Shown here piece by piece: positions 1 to 9,500 of a DNA stretch of 64,000 bases. The DNA is taken from contig WRLD01000002.1 in the NCBI GenBank assembly GCA_009777845.1, positions 100,074 through 164,073 on the forward strand, in the 5' to 3' direction. A program made the position numbers and the translations under genes. Numbering within the stretch: position 1 is the first letter of the stretch; each line of letters begins with the position of its first letter. The notes beneath the pieces were generated by a model. The model had not been told where the DNA came from, made no database searches, and worked only from the letters and a program-made list of their open reading frames with translations. The stretch comes from Defluviitaleaceae bacterium. GTDB taxonomy: Bacteria > Bacillota > Clostridia > Lachnospirales > WQUN01.

Positions 1-2
1 CT

Positions 3-3000
3 ATAGCCGCATTGCCCGTGCTTACAGTCACTAGGGGAACAACGACAAGCACTACAGTGCACCTTACTGGAAATATCACAAATACAGGCGGAGCAACAAT
101 TAACGCAAGAGGTTTTTGGATTCGAGAAACAAATGATTCGGTCAGCCCACAGAGAGAAGAGTTCGTAAATAGCACGGCTACATCATTTGGCATGACAATC
201 ACAGGGCTTAAACCCAATACTTCGTATACTGCTCGGGCTATTGCAAAGAATATTAGTGCTTCTGGCACAGGTCAGAGTCCTGCTATCGTTTTTACAACAT
301 TGGCAGATGTGCCAACTGCACCTCAAAACTTTAGGGCAACGCCTGGGAACGGACAGGTTTCCCTTAGTTGGTCTGTACCATCAAGCAACGGCGGTGCTTC
401 TATCACAAGATATGAGGTATCAAGCAATGGAGGCTCTACATTCGTAAGTGCAGGAACAAACACATCATATACTTTTACTGGATTAACAAACGGAACGTCA
501 TATACTTTTAGAGTGCGCGCAGTAAACTCTGCGGGTGGGGGAACGCAAGCATCGGTATCGGTAGCACCTATAGCAGCATTGCCCACGCTTACACTCACTA
601 GGGGGACAACGACAAGCACGACAGTGTACCTTATCGGAAATATCACAAATACAGGCGGAGCAACAATTAACGCACGAGGCTTTTGGATTCGAGAAACAAA
701 CGATTCTACTAGCCAGCAGCAGGAACATTTGATACCCACCACAAGTAATCAGTTCGACACTACAATTACAGGGCTTAAACCAGGCACTTCGTATACGGTT
801 AGAGCCATTGCGAGAAATACAAGCTCGACAAGCACAGGGCAAAGCGATGCCATAATTTTCACAACCCCAGCGAGCGTACCAACTGCACCGCAAAACTTTA
901 GAGCAACTTCTGGGAACGGACAGGTTTCCCTTAGTTGGTCTGCCCCATCAAGCAACGGCGGTGCTTCCATCACGAGGTATGAGGTATCAAGCAATGGAGG
1001 CTCTACATTCGTAAGTGCAGGAACAAACACATCATATACTTTTACTGGATTAACAAACGGAACGTCATACGCCTTTAGAGTGCGTGCGGTAAACTCTGCG
1101 GGCAACGGAACGCAAGCATCTGTATCAGTAGCACCTATAGCCGCATTGCCCACGCTTACAGTAACTAGAGGTACAATAACGAGTACCACAGTAGAGCTTA
1201 CGGGGAACATCACGAATACAGGCGGAGCAACAATTAACGCAAGGGGTTTTTGGATTCGAGAAACAAATGATACTACTACTCAGCCACGCGAGCATTGGGT
1301 AGATGCCACAGCAACTACATTTAGCTTGGTTATTACAGGTCTTATGCCCAATACCTCGTATACCGCTCTAGCTGTCGCAAAAAATAGCAGCAACACAGGC
1401 ACAGGTCAAAGCCCTATTATCACTTTTACAACATTAGCACAAGCAAGCGCCCCAAGCGCTCCGTTAAATTTGACGGCAACGCCTGGAAATGGTAATATCG
1501 TTTTCAGTTGGTCTGCACCAGCTAACAATGGGGGCAGTGCAATTGCGAGATATGAGGTGTCCAGCGACGGAGCCACATGGGTTGACAAAGGCCTCTCTAC
1601 TTCGCACACCTTTACTGGATTAACAAATGGAATGTCATATGCGCTAAGGGTTCGTTCAGTAAATGCTACTGGTATAGGTAGTACGTCAAGAATATCTGCA
1701 ACGCCGAGAACTGTACCAAGCGTACCACGATTATTGAGTGCGACCCCTGGCAACGGAGAGCTTGTATTCAATTGGTCTGCACCGTCAAGCAATGGCGGCA
1801 GCCCAATCACTAAATACGAGGTATCGAGAGATGGAAGCACTTGGATAGACAACGGCACTGCTACGTCATATACTTTCACAGGATTAACAAACGGAACAGC
1901 ATATATATTAAGGGTTCGTGCGGTTAATGCTGCTGGTACAAGTGTACAGGCGACAACGCTAGAAATGCCGGAAATGCCTGCTGTTGAATATGCTTATTCA
2001 TTTGGAACTGATTATAGAGGAGATAGAACATTCTTAGGGATTGTTATCGGTGACGATGGAGATATAGATACGTCTGAAGCAGCGATAAACGCTAGTGTAA
2101 ATTTCGGATTAGCAGGGTATAGCTCTTATTATAATGTTATGCCTACTGTGGATTATATGCGAGGGGATAATCCAGCGGGTGTACGGAGAGTGCAAAGCAG
2201 TATATTGTTTTTTGATGGGCACGGAAATGCTACGTGTGTATCTTTTAATTATAAGAAAAACGGTGGAGATTATAAAACGGGTGTATATTATGGTGTAGAT
2301 GAATTTTCTTCACCTACAGGTTATCAATATGTCGGTGTTATGTCGCAAAGATTAGATGCTGTAAAACTTATCACCTTTGCGGCTTGCCAAACAGCAGGAG
2401 ATGATGGCAACGGCGAAAACTTACTAACTAGGGCAATAAGCCAAGGAGCTACTACAGTGGTTGGCTTCAAAAACAGCTCGTCTACTGTTGCTTTTACACA
2501 GTGGCTCAGACGCTATACTAACTATTTAGCAATAGGTCGTACCGTCAGGGAAGCCGTTGATTATGCAAATGGTTTTACTTATGGTGACCCGACTATCAAA
2601 AACAATGAAATAATGGGCGATGAAACATTGAGGATTCTATTATCATCGCCAACGGTTAATATTTCTGCACTTAACGATTCTATAAGTTCAGATGCAACCC
2701 AAGAGATTTACTATATTTACGGCAATGACATAAATTTCGATTTTAATAATCCAAGCTACTCAGAGATTTCACTTTATATAGCGGAAAACATAGATACCAA
2801 TTTCACCTTAAACAATTTCACCATTTATTTATCAAATTCAACAGGGCAAAATGGCACAATAGATTTTCTTTATACAATTAATGGATTTGAAACTAGCATT
2901 GGCTACGTTGCCCAAGTTGAAAACGGTGCGATTGCAAGAATTATCGCTAATGGGGATATTGTCGATTATGGGGATATTGTTAGTTCTAATACTTCTGGAT

Positions 3001-3560
3001 TTGAAAACCTTCCTTTAATCACTAGCGATATGTATATAAACGCCAAGGAAGAAGCACTTGAAGAATTTTATATGAATAATTTAGATGAAATTTACGAAAT
3101 AAAATCTCAGCGAACAAGGGCTGTTTTGGATATTCAAACAAACAAGATTTATATACTGGTGCTTTCCGAATTTAATGAGGTTGGACCAAATACAGCCTTT
3201 GTAACCGAATATATGTATGAAATTATGGAGGAATTCCAAATAGACATCACCATTCCAGATTTATCATACAATGGAACATTTTCATACAATACAGTTAGAT
3301 TATCCGCAAAATATTATCCATTTAATACTGTGTTTGTTGAAATTATTAAATATAGCGATGGCTCAAACTTAACGCCAGTTGCAGTATCGCAAACAATTGA
3401 TATAGACGACTACGGCGTGGGCATCTACTCTCCTATTCCATCATCGGTGCAAATTGATACCGAGGACGATTATATAGAAATTACTGTTTATAAAGACGAC
3501 ACACGCGAAGAATTAATTACACGAGATATTGTTAGACCAATTATATTAAAGCTAGAATAA
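3..3560 (+). CDS. Fibronectin type III repeat protein with C-terminal caspase-like (clan CD) domain, 5' end outside window
   Basis: The frame is open to the window edge and begins inside a repeat, so the N-terminus is missing. About 650 residues form alternating FnIII-like domains of two types: one around TRGTTTSTT...GFWIRETND and one around LSWSAPSSNGG...YTFTGLTNGTSY. A module of about 570 bp recurs nearly identically at 18, 588 and 1155. Then comes a globular domain with FFDGHGN (His about residue 737 counted from base 12) and ITFAACQTA (Cys about 792). This His-Gly / Ala-Cys pair is typical of clan CD cysteine peptidases (caspase, gingipain and CHAT-like). The last 300 residues are not recognised and end without a sortase motif or membrane anchor. 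A surface or secreted protease role is inferred. Confidence 0.75.
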   Translation: MAALPVLTVTRGTTTSTTVHLTGNITNTGGATINARGFWIRETNDSVSPQREEFVNSTATSFGMTITGLKPNTSYTARAIAKNISASGTGQSPAIVFTTLADVPTAPQNFRATPGNGQVSLSWSVPSSNGGASITRYEVSSNGGSTFVSAGTNTSYTFTGLTNGTSYTFRVRAVNSAGGGTQASVSVAPIAALPTLTLTRGTTTSTTVYLIGNITNTGGATINARGFWIRETNDSTSQQQEHLIPTTSNQFDTTITGLKPGTSYTVRAIARNTSSTSTGQSDAIIFTTPASVPTAPQNFRATSGNGQVSLSWSAPSSNGGASITRYEVSSNGGSTFVSAGTNTSYTFTGLTNGTSYAFRVRAVNSAGNGTQASVSVAPIAALPTLTVTRGTITSTTVELTGNITNTGGATINARGFWIRETNDTTTQPREHWVDATATTFSLVITGLMPNTSYTALAVAKNSSNTGTGQSPIITFTTLAQASAPSAPLNLTATPGNGNIVFSWSAPANNGGSAIARYEVSSDGATWVDKGLSTSHTFTGLTNGMSYALRVRSVNATGIGSTSRISATPRTVPSVPRLLSATPGNGELVFNWSAPSSNGGSPITKYEVSRDGSTWIDNGTATSYTFTGLTNGTAYILRVRAVNAAGTSVQATTLEMPEMPAVEYAYSFGTDYRGDRTFLGIVIGDDGDIDTSEAAINASVNFGLAGYSSYYNVMPTVDYMRGDNPAGVRRVQSSILFFDGHGNATCVSFNYKKNGGDYKTGVYYGVDEFSSPTGYQYVGVMSQRLDAVKLITFAACQTAGDDGNGENLLTRAISQGATTVVGFKNSSSTVAFTQWLRRYTNYLAIGRTVREAVDYANGFTYGDPTIKNNEIMGDETLRILLSSPTVNISALNDSISSDATQEIYYIYGNDINFDFNNPSYSEISLYIAENIDTNFTLNNFTIYLSNSTGQNGTIDFLYTINGFETSIGYVAQVENGAIARIIANGDIVDYGDIVSSNTSGFENLPLITSDMYINAKEEALEEFYMNNLDEIYEIKSQRTRAVLDIQTNKIYILVLSEFNEVGPNTAFVTEYMYEIMEEFQIDITIPDLSYNGTFSYNTVRLSAKYYPFNTVFVEIIKYSDGSNLTPVAVSQTIDIDDYGVGIYSPIPSSVQIDTEDDYIEITVYKDDTREELITRDIVRPIILKLE

Positions 3561-3655
3561 TTCAAGAGTATATGCAGGGTTGCTAGAAACAATCCTGCAT
3601 ATACTGTATTGCATTAAGAACACAGCTTCTAATAAAATCTGAGGTGTTTTATACT

Positions 3656-4090
3656 ATGATTAAAAAAGTAATCATATTGCTTTTTTGTTTAGCTATAGCG
3701 ATTGTTATTGCAATTATTTGTTGGCAACTACGGCCTTTTTCTAGCATCATAAAGGTTTCCGACGTAGATAAAATGGAAATATCTAATTTTATAGGGGATA
3801 TATCATTTACTACGAGTAACAAAAATATAATTGAAGCTATTGGTAGTCGAATTAACGGGCTTACTTTTAAGCGGAGTAAATTTGTTTATCAGTCCGTTCC
3901 TGATATAATAATTTCGGTATATTCAGAAATTGGCAATAACTTATGCGATTTTCATTTATATAAAATTAGCAGCACTGAATATTATTGTCGTTATGAAAGC
4001 AATGGCAGACATTCATATTTTTATTTGATAGATGGTGAAGATTTATTTAATCTAGCAAAGAGTTATATGCCCGATAGACCCAGTAATTAG
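3656..4090 (+). CDS. Small membrane-anchored protein, unknown function
   Basis: A protein of 144 residues. The start is the ATG at 3656, placed 9 bases after GAGGTG; an upstream in-frame GTG lies inside that ribosome binding site and is less likely. Residues 4-27 form one hydrophobic segment after MIKK, giving an N-in anchor with about 115 residues outside. The outer part has the phrase GDISFTTSNKN and repeated Tyr residues. The next gene has the same start context, anchor and a similar GDI.F phrase, so the two look like diverged paralogues from a tandem duplication. No family is recognised. The DNA is AT-rich, like the region before it. Confidence 0.6.
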   Translation: MIKKVIILLFCLAIAIVIAIICWQLRPFSSIIKVSDVDKMEISNFIGDISFTTSNKNIIEAIGSRINGLTFKRSKFVYQSVPDIIISVYSEIGNNLCDFHLYKISSTEYYCRYESNGRHSYFYLIDGEDLFNLAKSYMPDRPSN

Positions 4091-4109
4091 CATAAGGGTG
4101 TTTTATTTT

Positions 4110-4529
4110 ATGGTTAAAAAAACAATTAGAATATTTTCATGTCTAATTATTGTACTTTCTTGTTCGATTGTAGTATATGTTGCAAGTGTTATTATATATT
4201 GGTCATCATTTGCATTTAATGATATATATGGAGATATTAACTTTACAAATATAGAAATCACTAATAGTGATGGTGACACCATAAAGCCCGATATGGAAAC
4301 AACGCAAGAGGAAATATTGTTAATGCTTGGAGATATACAATTTGTTGTGAATGGTATATATTTCAATCAATATCCTACATTGTATCATGTAAAATTTGTA
4401 ATGGGGTCTTATGCGCGCCGTAAAAGTTTACACATTCTAGGAAGCAATTCCATTGCGTATGGGGGTTTTATGTATAAATCCTCAGAATACAGCATTGATT
4501 TAGAGTATTTAAAGAATTTATTTGAATAA
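4110..4529 (+). CDS. Small membrane-anchored protein, paralogue of the preceding gene
   Basis: A protein of 139 residues starting at the ATG at 4110, after AAGGGTG. It begins MVKKTIRIFSCLI with one N-terminal membrane segment (about residues 6-30) and an outside domain of about 105 residues that includes GDIQFVVNG. It lies 19 bases after its neighbour and shares the same leader context (GTGTTTTAT before the start), which supports a tandem duplication. It may be co-transcribed with the FnIII/caspase-like gene upstream. Function unknown. Confidence 0.6.
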   Translation: MVKKTIRIFSCLIIVLSCSIVVYVASVIIYWSSFAFNDIYGDINFTNIEITNSDGDTIKPDMETTQEEILLMLGDIQFVVNGIYFNQYPTLYHVKFVMGSYARRKSLHILGSNSIAYGGFMYKSSEYSIDLEYLKNLFE

Positions 4530-4681
4530 TATAATGGAGCATTCTCTTTTAACACAATTAAAACTCTACCCAAAACTATCATTATAAGTCTGCATATGTC
4601 GCAATTCCTAATACAGTCTGAAATTTGTCCAAATATCTCGATTTTATTCGATTAAACAAATATTATCACGACCAATTTATA

Positions 4682-4710
4682 TTTACATATTATTCCATAT
4701 ATGGTACTAT
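4682..4710 (+). promoter_or_regulatory. Sigma-70-type promoter of the rightward replication operon
   Basis: TTTACA at 4682-4687, a 17-base spacer and TACTAT at 4705-4710 fit a housekeeping promoter. It lies at the same place relative to a conserved leader as the better promoter on the other strand at 37317-37345, which is strong comparative support. Confidence 0.65.
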
Positions 4711-4822
4711 ACAAGCATATTTATTTCGGATTATATTAGACTTATCGGATTACACGGTTGCAAGCGACTGCCTTTACATGGCTTCCCGCTTGTTTGGAAT
4801 TGCTGACACGCTTATTTAAGCA
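4695..4822 (+). promoter_or_regulatory. Conserved operon leader, copy 1
   Basis: This stretch matches, in reverse complement, 37196-37331. A 48-base core (4716-4763) differs from the other copy at one base and contains CGGATTA twice. After the core the sequence diverges, but two hairpins are kept: CAAGCG/CGCTTG around an inner GCC/GGC pair, and GACACGCTT with AAGCATGTC. Both copies lie directly downstream of a promoter and upstream of a terminator hairpin and the first gene of an operon. It could be a regulatory RNA, an antitermination signal or a protein binding site. The whole stretch 4530-4949 has no convincing gene. Confidence 0.7.
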
Positions 4823-4858
4823 TGTCTAAAGCCTATCTGGTATTCTTTATTTTCCAGA

Positions 4859-4915
4859 AAAGCGGAAATAGAATCAAAATCACTAAATGTGGTTTTGGCT
4901 GTTTTCGCTTTTTTA
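4859..4915 (+). terminator. Leader terminator (possible attenuator) before ssb
   Basis: AAAGCG (4859) pairs with CGCTTT (4906-4911). Inner helices AG/CT, CAAAA/TTTTG and CAC/GTG lengthen the stem, and a T tract follows. It lies between the conserved leader and the first gene, so transcription must pass it to reach the operon. A similar hairpin sequence occurs at 37364-37422. Confidence 0.65.
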
Positions 4916-4949
4916 TTGCGAAAACATATTAAAAAGGGAGGTCATTTTT

Positions 4950-5384
4950 ATGACGACAGTTAGCACAATCGGAAGAATCACAAAGGATTTTGAGCTTAGA
5001 ACGAGCGAAAAAAGCGGCTGTATTTACGCAAATTTCAGCCTAGCGGTAAATGAGGGCTTTGGCGACAACCAAAAGACCACTTTCTTTGAGTGTACCGTCT
5101 TTGGGGCAGATGCCGAACGTCTTATTAAGGCAAAGGCGAAAAGGGGTAGCCTGCTTCAAATTACAGGTAAGCTAGGCACTTCGGAATTTACCCGCAGAAA
5201 CGGTGAACAGGGCTACAGCTTAACGATTACCGTCCTTGCTTGGAGCTATATTCCGGGTACAAACGGCGGCAATGGAGGCGGCAACTCACAAGCCCGAGAA
5301 GCAAACCAACAAGGCGCGCCAGACGGTAGCTTTATCGACACAGTAAACCTCGACAATGAATACGATGATTACTCGCCATTGTAA
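4950..5384 (+). CDS. ssb: Single-stranded DNA-binding protein (first copy)
   Basis: A 144-residue OB-fold protein of the SSB family that coats single-stranded DNA during replication or transfer. The N-terminal 105 residues carry the usual order: TIGRITKDFELR, then YANFSLAVNEGF, FFECTVFGADAE and LLQITGKL. A Gly/Asn/Gln-rich linker follows, and the protein ends in EYDDYSPL. That resembles the acidic SSB tip that recruits partners, although the usual final DDIPF is not exact. The ATG at 4950 follows AAAAAGGGAGG. It is the first gene after the conserved leader and terminator and is followed by its own terminator. A second, different ssb lies at 16758. Confidence 0.9.
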   Translation: MTTVSTIGRITKDFELRTSEKSGCIYANFSLAVNEGFGDNQKTTFFECTVFGADAERLIKAKAKRGSLLQITGKLGTSEFTRRNGEQGYSLTITVLAWSYIPGTNGGNGGGNSQAREANQQGAPDGSFIDTVNLDNEYDDYSPL

Positions 5385-5416
5385 TAACGCGGTAGCTTGT
5401 ATTAGTGGCACTAATA

Positions 5417-5454
5417 AAGGGAGCAATGGGGAAATTTTCATTGCTTCCTTTTTT
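5417..5454 (+). terminator. Intrinsic terminator after ssb
   Basis: A 12-base stem AAGGGAGCAATG (5417-5428) with CATTGCTTCCTT (5439-5450), one G-T pair, and a run of T. It lies between two genes of the same direction with no clear new promoter after it. Confidence 0.8.
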
Positions 5455-5529
5455 CTATGCAAAGTATCTAATTTTTATTTTAGCTGTACGAAATATTATA
5501 GCCAAAGAAAAGTTGAAAGGGTGTTAGGT

Positions 5530-6234
5530 ATGGAACATTTATGCTTAGGTTTAATGTCGGGGATTCTTTCCCTTGCTGTCGTTTTTGTGTTGCTTGTTAT
5601 CTTGTTAATGCAAAAACAATCACGCAAAAACGCAAAAAGAAAAGAAACACAAGCCCTTAACGGTATCGCGGCGGGTATAGGTGAACGGCTTCACGCCGTT
5701 TATCCTAGCTCAAAATGGAGATGGGTATGCAGCCCTGTCGGGTTTGCCGTAAACGGCGGTATTGCGCGTATTGAGGTTATTGATGCTTCAGGCACTCAAT
5801 ACTTTATGGACGTTTGCTTGTCGGAAAACGGCTACATGGCGCTGCATAAATTAAATGCAGTTGAGCTGCCTGTAATGTATACAGCCTTGAGCCCGAAAAA
5901 TCAAGAGGAAACCGCTAATGAATTAAATCCGCTCGACCCTGCTTCCGTAATAAAACCCAATGACAAAGAGAGCGTTGAAAAATGGTACAACATCGTACTT
6001 ATCGACACGCTTACCACCCTAATTAACGACCTTAACGCAAACGGCGAGGCTTGCCTTTTTATCGGCAAGGACGGAAAGGCGTATGTTGAGGAAAACGGCA
6101 GTAATTCCGCTGTTTATGATTTTGGCGAATTGCCTAGCGTGGATTTGTGGGGCTTTATCACAGAAAAACTTAGCAATTCAGGTTTGTTTGCCGAAGTGCA
6201 GGAGGAAAGCCGTATATTTATTTCTTGGGTATGA
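5530..6234 (+). CDS. Membrane-anchored protein, unknown function
   Basis: A protein of 234 residues. I chose the ATG at 5530, about ten bases after GAAAGGG; the frame is open further upstream but runs through the ssb terminator. Residues 4-29 are a single hydrophobic segment (LGLMSGILSLAVVFVLLVILL), followed by a basic stretch QKQSRKNAKRK, so most of the protein is probably cytoplasmic. The rest is mixed alpha/beta with the phrases SSKWRWVCSPVGFAVNGGIARIEV and FISWV at the end. No family is recognised. It sits between ssb and the polymerase-like gene and may tether something to the membrane, but that is a guess. Confidence 0.6.
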   Translation: MEHLCLGLMSGILSLAVVFVLLVILLMQKQSRKNAKRKETQALNGIAAGIGERLHAVYPSSKWRWVCSPVGFAVNGGIARIEVIDASGTQYFMDVCLSENGYMALHKLNAVELPVMYTALSPKNQEETANELNPLDPASVIKPNDKESVEKWYNIVLIDTLTTLINDLNANGEACLFIGKDGKAYVEENGSNSAVYDFGELPSVDLWGFITEKLSNSGLFAEVQEESRIFISWV

Positions 6235-6251
6235 CCCAAAGGAGGAGCAAA

Positions 6252-6416
6252 ATGGAAAATGATACGAGCTATATTCTATGTGGTCTTGCTAGCTCAGGCT
6301 GGTGTTACGAATGTGATGAGTGTATTTCTGATGAATATGACGATATTTTTATTGAAATAGCTGCTGAAGAACGTGAGCGGAGGAAAGCACGAGCCAATGA
6401 AAGTGCAATCCAATAA
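6252..6416 (+). CDS. Small Cys/Glu-rich protein, unknown
   Basis: A 54-residue protein with a very good ribosome binding site (AAAGGAGGAGC) before the ATG at 6252. It has four cysteines: a lone one in ILCGL and three in GWCYECDEC. It also has a strongly acidic middle and a basic helix near the end (AAEERERRKARANES). The clustered cysteines could bind a metal. It follows the preceding gene by 17 bases and is followed by a terminator-like hairpin. Function unknown. Confidence 0.5.
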   Translation: MENDTSYILCGLASSGWCYECDECISDEYDDIFIEIAAEERERRKARANESAIQ

Positions 6417-6437
6417 ATAAATTTGCGGTAAATCAAT

Positions 6438-6480
6438 GAAAACCCTTTCGGTGTAATTTAACTGATTGGGTTTTCGTTTT
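6438..6480 (+). terminator. Probable intrinsic terminator upstream of the polymerase-like gene
   Basis: GAAAACCC (6438-6445) pairs with GGGTTTTC (6468-6475) and is followed by GTTTTC. The loop is long (22 bases), so this one is weaker than the other terminators in the operon. Confidence 0.5.
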
Positions 6481-6552
6481 CTAAAGGCACACAATAAACA
6501 TAAGCCCTGAATTTCTATTTATATGGAAGCAGGCAGTTTACGGAGGTTAATT

Positions 6553-9500
6553 ATGGCGAAAAAGAAAATGTGCATGTACTACACATTCAAAACCGATATT
6601 TTCGGTAAAGTGAATATCAACGGCAGGGAGCTTCCCACCGTGAGCATTCTCAGCGGTCGCCTTGTCATCAACGCCGAGTGCTGTGATTTGCGTACAATAA
6701 AAGAACGCTATAATCCCGAAACGAAAGAACTCGCCCCATCTGGCGTAAACAGCATTTTTGCCGCCGAATCCGTTATGGCTATGCACTACGGAAAACGCAG
6801 GGAAGAAAACAGCAACGAAACCGCTACAGAAACCGCCGCCACAACAGAACACAACACATTATACGACTTCATCACCGTAGACTGCTCCAGCGAAAACGAT
6901 TCCAACGAGGCGAAGCAAATTAAAGACCTGCTTTGTTATGACGGGCTGTATCTTCCGCTGTCTAAGCTGGAAGCTGTCGGCTACGTTCCGCACAACGAGG
7001 CAGAAATCGCGGAAATCGAGGGCGTAAAATATGTCCGTTACCGCGCCGCTATGCAAAGTGCTTCCGAAAACCGTCAATGCAAGCTAACCATGACGACCTA
7101 CCAATGGGAGAGCTTCGCAAAAACAATCAGCGGCAACGCACGCTATTTGTACGAGCCGACCCAAACAGCACAAAAGGCAATCGCACGGCAGGGCTTAGGC
7201 AAAACCAACGGCAATATAATAGAAAATTTCAAATTCACTTTCGCCGCCGTTCCCGATTTAGAAACCGATATTTATTTTTCCGCTCGTTGTTACAGCGACA
7301 CAAAAAACGAAATAACCACGGAAGCAATTAACGCAAAACGAGTAGCCACGGACGGCTGTGGCTTTATTTCACCCGCCAAGGCTAAGGAGCTTGCAAATTT
7401 TTTGGAATTACCCTATCTGCCGTCGGCTTTTCAGGTACGCTATGGGCAGGTGAAGGGCATACTCCTTGTATTCGACTTCCAAAAATACAGCAGCGGCAAA
7501 ATAAAAGAGGACATCTTGTTTACCGATTCCATGCGGAAATCCGAATTTGACACCGAAAAAGCACAATTCCTTGTGGCAAACGTAAGCAAGCCGCCTCGCG
7601 GCTGTACTGAATGGAATTATCAAATGCTCACCACGCTAAATAATAGCCTTTCGTTCAGCGACATAGAGCCATATGTAGAGGAGCTTAAAGCCTACATGGA
7701 AAAAGCGTTATCCTGTCCCGAGGCCGCCTTAAAATTCCTTGGCATATTAGCCGATATTTCCACCCTAGACGGTGACGGCGAAAACGGCGAAAACGGCTAC
7801 GACTGCGTGGACAAGGTTTCCGCTGTAATTCAAGCAAACCCCCAGCTTGCAATGAATATCCGCTGGGTAAAGCAAAGCATTAAGCGAAAAATCGACCTTG
7901 TATCCAAAAAAATGCTGTTTGGCAAAATCCCAATGCCGCAATCCGATGTGGCTATAATGGCTCCCGACCCGTTGGCTTTTTTCAACAGACTACGCCTTAC
8001 AGCAAGCGGAGCGTACAGCTTCACGGACGGCGAGCTGGTTGTGCCTACGCACAAACAGGCTACCGAGCTAGCAACGCGCGAGTTTTACCGCAACGGCTTT
8101 GAGGGCGAATTGCTCGCCTTTCGTAATCCGCTGACACATCACGCCCAAATAAGAAAATTGCAATGCGTGAATTACAAAAATAGCGCGTATTGGTACAGGT
8201 TCTTAGGGCAAGTGGTTATGCTTAACGCACATGACGAAACTGCCGCAGGTATGGGCGGCGCGGATTTTGACGGCGATATGTGCATTATTTCACAGCTATT
8301 CACCGACAAATTTAAGCAAGCGGATTTTATTATTTACAATAACAACGACACAGGCGGCAAGCAAGTCAAGGTTATTTTAACAGAGCAAGCTGTACAGCGA
8401 GGCATACGCGCTAATCTGCAACAAAATATGCTGGGGATTATCTGCAATATCAATACCCGTTGCTTGGAGCTTCTGAACGACCCCTCGGCACTCCGTAAAA
8501 TGGTGCTGTTGGCAGGGCATACGGAAAACAGGAGCTTTGACGTAAAAGCTGTACCTCAAATGCCGTACAAGCCTAAATTCCAAGACGAGCAGACGGCTGT
8601 AGCCTACTTGGAAAATCTTAACCACCAGCTAACCACGCTGTCGGAGCTAGAGGTTGACCGCCCCAAGACAGGCTATATAAACCGTTTTTGTGCAAATCAA
8701 CAAGAATACGCGCTGCCGTTTACGCCGTATTGGTTCGCGAAAATCAAGGGGCAGTTAGGAAAATTCCAGAACCGTCACGCAGAGGCTTTAAGCCAAAGCA
8801 GGCTCGGAGAAGCCGTTAGAACGCTTACCAAAAGCTACAATGACGGCAAGCTAATCAAAACAATAAACGATACGCTTAAACACGGCCGCAGGTCAAACGA
8901 CTTTTGGGTACAACGCACAATCGACATGATGAGTGACGGCGATACCATTATGGCTAATGTTCAGCGTTTTGTGCAGGAGCAGATTCTTGATATGGAAATC
9001 GACATAGGCAGTTGCTTTTCCATAGTTGAATCATTAAAAGGCTCGTCCATATTAGACATGGACGAGGTAACACGCATAACGGAAAATGTTCGTTCCGTGT
9101 TCAAAGGCTACTGCCGCGAAATCGCAGGAAACATCAGGGCTATGAAAAACGGCGGCATAGACCGCGACGATTTTAATAATGCGCTGGAAAACACCATAAA
9201 CAATAGCGGCGAACAGCTTCGCGCCATATCGTCAGACCGCGCCGCGCTTGCGTATACGGCTTATGTGCTGTCACTCGAAAACAGCTACGGCTCGCAGAGC
9301 TTTCCGTTTTTGACGGTGCTTGACGGCATGGTTGCGTTATTGAACGATGTACGCGCTATAGATTACTACGAAATAAATCTACGCCGTGAAATCCCACGCG
9401 GTCAGGTGGAGTTGTTGGACTCCGCAGATTACATCATAGTCTACAACCGACAATGCCGACTTCCCGAAAGGCTCGACCCAAGTAAAACCTATTTTGGCGA

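Noticed and set aside
4625..4819. A 64-codon rightward open frame
   Set aside because: It starts at a TTG without a ribosome binding site and lies wholly inside the promoter and conserved leader, which has a second copy without this frame.
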